From positions 5,162,708 through 5,226,707 of the forward strand of contig OX419337.1 of NCBI GenBank assembly GCA_948470475.1: a stretch of DNA of 64,000 nucleotides. Direction: 5' to 3'. The translations under genes and the position numbers were made by a program. Shown piece after piece: positions 48,801 through 59,100 of the stretch. Each line of letters begins with the position of its first letter. Position 1 is the first letter of the stretch. This stretch comes from Galaxea fascicularis (Eukaryota > Cnidaria > Anthozoa > Scleractinia > Euphylliidae). The notes beneath the pieces were generated by a model. That model worked only from the letters and a program-made list of their open reading frames with translations. It was not told the origin of the DNA and did not search any database.

Positions 48801-51800
48801 CGGCTAATCCAATTTTAGCTCGGTAATGGTTTTGTATTGACGGTTTCTGGCCTGACAAAATGTTGAAAATAATGAAAAGAAATTGTATGGTTATGGCCTA
48901 TTGTGGTACAATACAATACAATAAAAATGCCACTCCAAGAAAACTGACTAAACCTATTAGGCACAAAGATATGTCCTCACACATTGAAATAATAATTGCG
49001 CACGCTCTAAAAATGGTATTTTACAATTGGGCATTTCAACAGGCGATGGCCTCAAATCTTCAATCTCGTGGAGAGCGGACAACGAAAAAAGATCACTTAA
49101 ATCCCATACACCAAAACACTGAAACAAGCCGCGGCGCCTATTTAATTTTTCGCGCCACAAATGCGGCGCTTATTCGAGGACGGCGCTTATTTAAACACTG
49201 AAACAAGCCGCGGCGCTTATTTAATTTTTCGTGCCACAAATGCGGCGCTTATTTAAACATTGTACCAGACAAATGTACTTTTTCTATATTTTTATACAAC
49301 GGTACACTTTCTATCCGTTAATTTTCCTATAGACATGGGGGGGGGGGGGGGTGCGGCACTTATTAACTTTTTTGTCCCAGATGCGGCGCTTATTCGAGGG
49401 CGGTGCTTAATCGAGGGCGGCGCTTATTCGAATAAATAAGGTAATAAGACGTGAAATCGACGTGACCTCTGACCTGAACACTCATATGGGCGGAATAGTG
49501 TCATCAGTTTTGTGCAACTCTCGCTTTAAAACGTCGGCCTTGCCGAGAGCAAAGCTATCGTTGGAAAGCGACATCGATTTACACGAAAGCAAGCGATGTT
49601 TTAAACCGAATGCCCTGATAGCCAACACAAATAACAGCAAACTCTCGGTGAATTAGATCTACGTAAACACGTGGCAGATGTTACGACCAGATTTGAGGAC
49701 AGAAATCGCACATTTTGACACTTCAAAGCATCACATCACTTATCAGATCACTAGCGTAGCATCGCTAAAGTCGCAAGGGTGGAAACAAGTCAAAATAGTG
49801 CAAAAACTTACAGTTTCAGCGCAGAAATACCGAGGCAAGTCTTGTCGTCTCCCGATATTTACTTGAAGTCCCGGATGTTCAAAAACGATTTCAAGCGCGC
49901 TTCTATCAAGCCCTTGTTTTTTCAAAAATTTACACCCAAAGTGTGTTCGGACAGACCAGTGTCATTTGGGCCGGACCTTGACCGTTGACTGGCCGTTATT
50001 TTGAGCCCTGCTTTAGGGTAAAGATAAGTTGCATTGGCCTCGCTTGGCTTCTGTGCAGCTTGGGAAAGCGAAAACAAGCAAAGAACAATTCCAAAACAAC
50101 AACAAAACACACAACGCCGAGACCTCGCTCGCAGCGTCGCTTGGATACCAATCCGCCGGCTGGATAGGAAGAGAGGGAGGGAATTGCCGGCCCCCAAGCC
50201 ATGTGTGACAACCCCTTTCCAAACTAGCGCGATTGAGCTCTCTTGGCTCTTATTCAGTATGTCAAATTAGAACTCTATATATACGTTGCTGTAGCCATTG
50301 TATCTTCCATGTGGTAAGCATTGCAGCTGTCCCCAGTGCGAATGCGCACTATCATCTTATGTATTCTATAAACGCAACAACTAAAAAATGAACTTATTCG
50401 TACTAAATAGGCGATTTTGGCGTGTTCTGACTAGTAAATAACGCGGTCGGTGCGATATTTTGCCGCTAGGACTGGGTGGCCTGACACTTACACTGCGCAG
50501 TCTCTCTCTCTCTGTATGTATGTATATGTGTGTGTTGCAGAGCTTTTGGACCAGGTTAAAGACTTAGTGAAAGTTTTACAGATTTTCCTTTCCTCGACAC
50601 TGTACATGTATTCTCGTAATGAGCCCAAATTTACGTCTCCTTGGTGATTAACGTACAGAGGTATTAGCAAACAACGTTCAAGGACGCCTCAAATTTTCGT
50701 TGACTGATCAAGTTTTCAAACGTTCAGGTATACTGTAGACCATAAAGGTTCATACAAAACCTGCCAGCCCCCTGTCATGCTGATACAAAGACGGGTATAT
50801 ATTTAGATTGAATTTGCCGCAAGTGCAATCCAAAGGAAAAAGTCGTATGTTGAATGAGAAATAATTCATATGTAAACTAATTCTCTGAGAGAGTCGATAA
50901 CACTATCCAGTACTAAAGTCACTATCCAACACTCAGATAAATGTGTCTATACCTGCTGGGTATAGTAACTTACCCACTGGCCAGGGTAAAGCTATCTGCT
51001 CTTTTAACCGTAGAGTGAATAAGATCTCTGCCTACTTGACTATACAACAGCAGCTAAAATCCCCAAAGAGGACACTCTCTAAAGTGTTCAAATTAATTTT
51101 CGGCTAATCCAATTTTAGCTCGGTAATGGTTTTGTATTGACGGTTTCTGGCCTGACAAAATGTTGAAAATAATGAAAAGAAATTGTATGGTTATGGCCTA
51201 TTGTGGTACAATACAATACAATAAAAATGCCACTCCAAGAAAACTGACTAAACCTATTAGGCACAAAGATATGTCCTCACACATTGAAATAATAATTGCG
51301 CACGCTCTAAAAATGGTATTTTACAATTGGGCATTTCAACAGGCGATGGCCTCAAATCTTCAATCTCGTGGAGAGCGGACAACGAAAAAAGATCACTTAA
51401 ATCCCATACACCAAAACACTGAAACAAGCCGCGGCGCCTATTTAATTTTTCGCGCCACAAATGCGGCGCTTATTCGAGGACGGCGCTTATTTAAACACTG
51501 AAACAAGCCGCGGCGCTTATTTAATTTTTCGTGCCACAAATGCGGCGCTTATTTAAACATTGTACCAGACAAATGTACTTTTTCTATATTTTTATACAAC
51601 GGTACACTTTCTATCCGTTAATTTTCCTATAGACATGGGGGGGGGGGGGGGGTGCGGCACTTATTAACTTTTTTGTCCCAGATGCGGCGCTTATTCGAGG
51701 GCGGTGCTTAATCGAGGGCGGCGCTTATTCGAATAAATAAGGTAATAAGACGTGAAATCGACGTGACCTCTGACCTGAACACTCATATGGGCGGAATAGT

Positions 51801-54540
51801 GTCATCAGTTTTGTGCAACTCTCGCTTTAAAACGTCGGCCTTGCCGAGAGCAAAGCTATCGTTGGAAAGCGACATCGATTTACACGAAAGCAAGCGATGT
51901 TTTAAACCGAATGCCCTGATAGCCAACACAAATAACAGCAAACTCTCGGTGAATTAGATCTACGTAAACACGTGGCAGATGTTACGACCAGATTTGAGGA
52001 CAGAAATCGCACATTTTGACACTTCAAAGCATCACATCACTTATCAGATCACTGGCGTAGCATCGCTAAAGTCGCAAGGGTGGAAACAAGTCAAAATAGT
52101 GCAAAAACTTACAGTTTCAGCGCAGAAATACCGAGGCAAGTCTTGTCGTCTCCCGATATTTACTTGAAGTCCCGGATGTTCAAAAACGATTTCAAGCGCG
52201 CTTCTATCAAGCCCTTGTTTTTTCAAAAATTTACACCCAAAGTGTGTTCGGACAGACCAGTGTCATTTGGGCCGGACCTTGACCGTTGACTGGCCGTTAT
52301 TTTGAGCCCTGCTTTAGGGTAAAGATAAGTTGCATTGGCCTCGCTTGGCTTCTGTGCAGCTTGGGAAAGCGAAAACAAGCAAAGAACAATTCCAAAACAA
52401 CAACAAAACACACAACGCCGAGACCTCGCTCGCAGCGTCGCTTGGATACCAATCCGCCGGCTGGATAGGAAGAGAGGGAGGGAATTGCCGGCCCCCAAGC
52501 CATGTGTGACAACCCCTTTCCAAACTAGCGCGATTGAGCTCTCTTGGCTCTTATTCAGTATGTCAAATTAGAACTCTATATATACGTTGCTGTAGCCATT
52601 GTATCTTCCATGTGGTAAGCATTGCAGCTGTCCCCAGTGCGAATGCGCACTATCATCTTATGTATTCTATAAACGCAACAACTAAAAAATGAACTTATTC
52701 GTACTAAATAGGCGATTTTGGCGTGTTCTGACTAGTAAATAACGCGGTCGGTGCGATATTTTGCCGCTAGGACTGGGTGGCCTGACACTTACACTGCGCA
52801 GTCTCTCTCTCTCTGTATGTATGTATATGTGTGTGTTGCAGAGCTTTTGGACCAGGTTAAAGACTTAGTGAAAGTTTTACAGATTTTCCTTTCCTCGACA
52901 CTGTACATGTATTCTCGTAATGAGCCCAAATTTACGTCTCCTTGGTGATTAACGTACAGAGGTATTAGCAAACAACGTTCAAGGACGCCTCAAATTTTCG
53001 TTGACTGATCAAGTTTTCAAACGTTCAGGTATACTGTAGACCATAAAGGTTCATACAAAACCTGCCAGCCCCCTGTCATGCTGATACAAAGACGGGTATA
53101 TATTTAGATTGAATTTGCCGCAAGTGCAATCCAAAGGAAAAAGTCGTATGTTGAATGAGAAATAATTCATATGTAAACTAATTCTCTGAGAGAGTCGATA
53201 ACACTATCCAGTACTAAAGTCACTATCCAACACTCAGATAAATGTGTCTATACCTGCTGGGTATAGTAACTTACCCACTGGCCAGGGTAAAGCTATCTGC
53301 TCTTTTAACCGTAGAGTGAATAAGATCTCTGCCTACTTGACTATACAACAGCAGCTAAAATCCCCAAAGAGGACACTCTCTAAAGTGTTCAAATTAATTT
53401 TCGGCTAATCCAATTTTAGCTCGGTAATGGTTTTGTATTGACGGTTTCTGGCCTGACAAAATGTTGAAAATAATGAAAAGAAATTGTATGGTTATGGCCT
53501 ATTGTGGTACAATACAATACAATAAAAATGCCACTCCAAGAAAACTGACTAAACCTATTAGGCACAAAGATATGTCCTCACACATTGAAATAATAATTGC
53601 GCACGCTCTAAAAATGGTATTTTACAATTGGGCATTTCAACAGGCGATGGCCTCAAATCTTCAATCTCGTGGAGAGCGGACAACGAAAAAAGATCACTTA
53701 AATCCCATACACCAAAACACTGAAACAAGCCGCGGCGCCTATTTAATTTTTCGCGCCACAAATGCGGCGCTTATTCGAGGACGGCGCTTATTTAAACACT
53801 GAAACAAGCCGCGGCGCTTATTTAATTTTTCGTGCCACAAATGCGGCGCTTATTTAAACATTGTACCAGACAAATGTACTTTTTCTATATTTTTATACAA
53901 CGGTACACTTTCTATCCGTTAATTTTCCTATAGACATGGGGGGGGGGGGGGGGTGCGGCACTTATTAACTTTTTTGTCCCAGATGCGGCGCTTATTCGAG
54001 GGCGGTGCTTAATCGAGGGCGGCGCTTATTCGAATAAATAAGGTAATAAGACGTGAAATCGACGTGACCTCTGACCTGAACACTCATATGGGCGGAATAG
54101 TGTCATCAGTTTTGTGCAACTCTCGCTTTAAAACGTCGGCCTTGCCGAGAGCAAAGCTATCGTTGGAAAGCGACATCGATTTACACGAAAGCAAGCGATG
54201 TTTTAAACCGAATGCCCTGATAGCCAACACAAATAACAGCAAACTCTCGGTGAATTAGATCTACGTAAACACGTGGCAGATGTTACGACCAGATTTGAGG
54301 ACAGAAATCGCACATTTTGACACTTCAAAGCATCACATCACTTATCAGATCACTGGCGTAGCATCGCTAAAGTCGCAAGGGTGGAAACAAGTCAAAATAG
54401 TGCAAAAACTTACAGTTTCAGCGCAGAAATACCGAGGCAAGTCTTGTCGTCTCCCGATATTTACTTGAAGTCCCGGATGTTCAAAAACGATTTCAAGCGC
54501 GCTTCTATCAAGCCCTTGTTTTTTCAAAAATTTACACTAA

Positions 54541-54629
54541 GTCTTTAGCCCCTTCAAAAGTTTAGGCGAATTTTACTTTGGGTGCTTAGAAATCATCACT
54601 GACACCTATGTTTTGGGGCTAAAGACTCT
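54541..54629. mobile_element. 89 bp hairpin element at the array's right edge
   Basis: AGTCTTTAGCCCC at 54541-54553 is mirrored by GGGGCTAAAGACT at 54617-54629. It starts three bases after the last shared base of the tandem units. Confidence 0.6.
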
Positions 54630-55740
54630 GCCTCGAAAAGCAAAGCCCTACAATAACCCTCACTTGTCGCGTAGCGAGATAATCGCTCGTATAGCTGAGA
54701 ACAAGTGCATGAAGGTTATTAGACGAGGCAAATACTGCATCTCGCTAGATTTTTTCCCTCACTGAGCTTGATGATGCTCTAAGGAAAACTTTGCTTTAGG
54801 AGGTCAACAGGAAAACTAAATATACTTACTGCGTTTGAAACTAAGCCCGTTAAGATTTCAATGCAAATTTCATGGGAATTTCTTTGAGAAAGAGAGAGAT
54901 TGGGACCAAATGAAGAGAGGTGAAAAGGGGGGAGGGGTAGAGCTTATTGTAATTTTGAATGTTTTAATGTTAAATTTCTTTTTCTAATCATACATTTCTC
55001 TTTAAAAATTAGCAAGTTTGGGGTCTCATATTTCCACAAGTTTGCGACAGATTCTTATGAAACCTCGCATGTTTACTAGAAAAGAAAGAAAAATAGATGG
55101 GGGAGACACACCAAAGTACTAAAATAGACAAGGCTTAGTATGGTTTTTTGCGACCCGGTTTTCAAAAATCCAGGCATATTTCAACACCTTGTTTCAATAA
55201 TGCCTTAACGAAGGAGTCAATCAACTGGAGACTTACAAAGTGAAGCTCAAATGATTTCAAAAAAATGGCCTTATGAGCTTTAAATCATTACTGATGAACA
55301 GACGCTAAACAAAGTTCTACTCCAATTGTCGCCGGAACATTCAGAGAATTGCTATAGTTTTTTAAGTCATCTTTATTGCGTCAGTAAATATAACTCAGAC
55401 CAAATTGCAACTATTTGGAGACCGAGGCTGCTAGACAAAATAAGACTTTCTAGGAAGAGGGGCGGTAATTTTTCCAAAATGTAAATCGATAGGATGAAGG
55501 GGTCGAGTGGGTTAGAATTGACGGGGAAACGTTCGTTGGCTTTATGTTGCCATTAACGGAAAGCCGAACAGATATAATAAATTAAAACTATTTGTATTCC
55601 GGAATCCTTAAGTACACAGACCAGTGACTTCCAACGGTTCTCTCTAACCTTTCAGGGTCGTCGAGAAAATTTACAAACACTGAAGCTGCTCAGCTATTTT
55701 ACTGCATAACTTGACCCAGTGACAATTATATATGTGTAAA
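54630..55740. other. Intergenic; no gene seen
   Basis: AT-rich sequence without exon, element ends or RNA gene that I can support. Confidence 0.5.
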
Positions 55741-55835
55741 ATTCTCGGACCGCAAGGTGAACTACTTTGGGACTGTTTCAGGATGATCCACATTAGTATG
55801 GTATTGGACACGACTTAGATATAAATGTAGCTGAG

Positions 55836-56036
55836 ATGAAGATAAAAGCACGTAGGTCAGATGGCTCAAAGTCATCGAAGCAATTGCTAAAGAAGACGTT
55901 CTGCTGGCCGACAAAAAACACTGAGGGTGCCAAGCCCAAATCACGTGATATCCGCGTGCAAAATTTTAAGACGGTTAAAATGAAATGTTTACCAATTGAG
56001 TTGCACCACAAATTCACGTCACATTCAGTTTGTTGA
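55836..56036 (+). other. Basic open frame 5' of the FGF exon (possible alternative N-terminus)
   Basis: A 66-codon Lys/Arg-rich frame (SSKQLLKKTFCWP onward) ends 70 bp before the first FGF core exon. FGF homologous factors have basic N-termini encoded by a separate exon, which makes the position suggestive. However, the frame has no strong donor, and a TAG intervenes in the frame leading into the FGF exon. Treat it as unproven. Confidence 0.2.
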
Positions 56037-56106
56037 ACCGTTCCAAGGTAAAGGCGTGCCGAACAGTTTGTACACAAGATAGAGAAAGAACGTTTTACAG
56101 CAAAGC

Positions 56107-59100
56107 ATGGGCGATGAAGTGATCAGTAAAAATGTCTCTCGGTTTACTCGCTTAACTTGTCGACATGGCTATTATCTTCGAGTCACCGAGGACAGGGTTG
56201 AAGGAATCAAAGATGAAAACGATAAATACAGTAAGTATTTTCTCCAAACAATATGTGCCAGCTTTACAGATTTGTAATCGGACTCATCGGTCTTTTTTAT
56301 TCTGAAAGAATATTTAACAGAGCTAGAATTACGGAAGTGTTTTATTTTATTTAAATATAATAATGGCAAAAATAGCAGTCTTGGCCAAAGGTAAAAGGTA
56401 AAGTCACTTAAAGGCTTCATGTGGGCCACTCAGCCGATTCAAGTGAAATTTATGTTTCAATGGCGAATGGAGAATGACCGAATAAGTTTGAAGTTTAAAT
56501 TTGGCAGTTTTAAATTCATTACTGAAATTAATTGATTTAATTTTAGTAGATCAACCTTTTTTACTGAGAATGTTACAACTTCCATCTTTTAGCCTGGAAA
56601 ATAAAACGTACAAAGAGAAGACAAATGCCGTGATAGACTACGTTCAACTGGTGCCAATAAATAAATGTTTTAAGTTTAAATTTGGTAATGTCCACTTCAA
56701 TATAATAGATGTTATCTTAGGCGATCACCTTGTTTTCCCTAGAAAATACATTTCACCGTAAGATCCTTTTCTCCTCTCGCTTTATTTTTGTTTGAAATTA
56801 AATGGTTGCAGACTTTTATTACAATTTTTTGCTCAACACGCGTAAACACACTTCGATGAAACACACGTTTCTCTATTCTTTTGCCTCTTCAGCCTTGTCT
56901 CCATGGCCTTTTTTGTAAATTTCACTTTCTTGAAAACTGAGATTTCCTCATACAGCACCAGAAGACTGACTTCCTAAATTACAAAAATACTACTGACTGA
57001 CGTATAACTTGAAACTAAAATGCATAATGGCACCAGTTTGGTGCATGTTCATCCGCAAGTCACGAAAAGGAAAGTTGCGACTGAAAATGCTGGGAAGCAA
57101 ATTAAGATGTCAATTGTTGAGCATCGTCTCGAATGATCAGCTTTCCTTATTCCTCGATCTCGTGACATTTGCAAAGGAAAATCGACTAACGAATCAGTTT
57201 ATTCGTGATTAAGCATGGCTGTTCAATATATGATAGTTTTAGTTACTTACTCTTCTCACCTACGACTCATGAATTTTCTGCGCTATGGGGAACTTAACGT
57301 GGCAATAGACCTTTTTACCGATACGGCGGCCATCTGGAATTCCGAGGAAATTATGGGATACCCAGGGGGCAGATGAGAAATAATTATAAAGAATACTGTG
57401 GCGTGATAACTTTTAACAATAATTTTTCGCTAACCATAGAAACCACTACCAAATACCGTGGCAGAAAGATGTCACGCTTGTAATATTTGTTTTGGAATAT
57501 GAGAGACAAGCAGTAAAAATTTATCCTGAAAGCTGTGTATACGATACATTTTGCAGCGATTGCCCCCTCGGCAGCCCATAATTTCTCGGTCAAAACAATA
57601 GAATCCAAGATGGCCGCCGTATCGGTAAAAAGGTCTATTGTACCATCATCATCATCCTCTTCATCCCGATCATCATGCATCCTCGTTCTCGTCCTCATCC
57701 TGATTCTCCGAATCATCATCCGCATCCTTGTCGTCGTCGTCATCATCATCATCACTAGATCATCACCAACGCCTATTCTATACCTCTTACTAGCCGAGTT
57801 CGAGGTCTGTACTGTAAATTACGGACCGAGTTCGATTCTTTCCCGTTCACTTAAATATATTTATTTTATCTCTGAAGTTAATCTCGCGCACGGGAAAGGA
57901 AACTTTCAAATTTAGCGGGCTGTACGGTAAAGTGCAGCCCGCAAAATTGACCAATCACAGCGTGCGTACTAACTGAGAGATATATAATAAAATTTGATAT
58001 TTGCCCCTCACTCGTTTCCCCATTCGGGAAATTAAGGAAAGGGTAGCCTGAGGTGGGGTTGGAAAAGGTATGAATTCAGGCCACTGACACTTTGTAAAAC
58101 ATAAATGAATTAAACACGATGCTACATGTAAAGTGGCCACTGAGGTAAACACAAAAAAAAATTGGCACTTGTGCATGTTTTCTTTACAAATTACGAAAAG
58201 TACAATGTGGAATCCAGATTCAGTTTCGTAATTTGTTTTCTTTACAAATTGCGAAAGTGAATCCCGATTCCACACCGTCGTCGCCCTGAAGGGAAATTAC
58301 AGGAAGAAGTAATCTCTTATCTGTTTCAAGAAGGGCAATAACAGTTTAAAAAATGGATATATCTGATGGGCGGACTTTACTCGTCATAGAAAAGGAAGAC
58401 TCGTAAAAGAATGCAAGGAGGCGTAGTTTTTCATTCAAATCTTCGAAAATGCACATAACAACGTCACAAATAAACCTTGAGAAAGCAGAACTGTAGCTGG
58501 CTCAAGAGAAAATATATTAACTGTAGAAGACAATAAGGCCTAGAGAGTTCTAATTTAACTATTTTCCACTTCTTTCCACCCTTGTTTTTAACTGGAACTG
58601 GCTCACATGTCTTAGTGGGATTAAGATGTGTGTACAGTGCGTCATTTACTCGAACTTCCTAAGTTTCAACTTGGTTATAAGCGTGAGATTCAATACCACA
58701 TTCATCAGTGTAAACAAACACAGAGGGCCCAAGCGCACCACTCTAGAGAGAGATACTGAATAATTCGTACCGGTTTCGAGCAGTGAGGATTATGCTCAAA
58801 ACATATATAAGAAACATAAGAAAGTGTGCTGATCGTCTAACCGAAGAAATTCGAGGTAGGTACTCTCTACAAGTATTCCGGAATGGACAATGTTTGCGCT
58901 TATTTTAAGGCTTCCTTTTTTTTTTGTCTTCTGATGGGCTCCTGACTTCGCCAACCCAGTCCACAAGGGACTGGAAGGTTGGTTGAAGAGTCCAATTGTA
59001 ATCTCTGGCTCTCTACCTTTAGTTTCCCTTGAAATGTCATCTGTACAAGTCGGTGAAGTCATCCTGAAAGGAATAGAAGCGAAGAGGTACATTGCGATGA

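Larger units (their letters stand above)
33735..54537 (+). repeat. Tandem array: nine copies of a 2.3 kb unit
   Basis: Units begin GTTATTTTGAGCCCTG at 33735, 35997, 38499, 40798, 43097, 45396, 47695, 49995 and 52296. The period is 2299 bp in the middle of the array, and 2300-2301 where a G-tract is longer. The last unit stops at 54537 (TTTACAC), about 60 bp short. Unit 1 is the most diverged: it lacks a 25 bp segment near 33810 and has a different arrangement at 35150-35260. The middle units look identical. The G-tract after CCTATAGACAT is 12, 14, 14, 14, 14, 14, 15, 16 and 16 long. Only the last two units have CACTGGCG instead of CACTAGCG (52052 and 54353). Each unit also has a (CT)n(GTAT)n tract and a cluster of GCGGCGCTTATT motifs. 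No rRNA, snRNA, histone or other known gene was found in the unit. Confidence 0.93.

Noticed and set aside
33800..54537. Many small frames (60-113 codons) recurring in each tandem unit
   Set aside because: They recur only because the units are nearly identical. Several overlap on opposite strands, and none has a domain, signal peptide or splice support.
33735..54537. Array as rRNA, 5S, snRNA or histone gene cluster
   Set aside because: I looked in one unit for the conserved cores of 5S rRNA and U1, U2, U4, U5 and U6 RNA and for histone-like frames, and found none.
55836..56036. First coding exon of the right-hand FGF gene
   Set aside because: There is no strong donor in the frame, and a stop codon lies in the frame leading to the FGF exon. 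It is kept only as a low-confidence open frame.
57384..57755. Met/Arg/Asp-rich minus frame and Ser-rich plus frame
   Set aside because: They arise from the CAT/CGT microsatellite next to a MITE.
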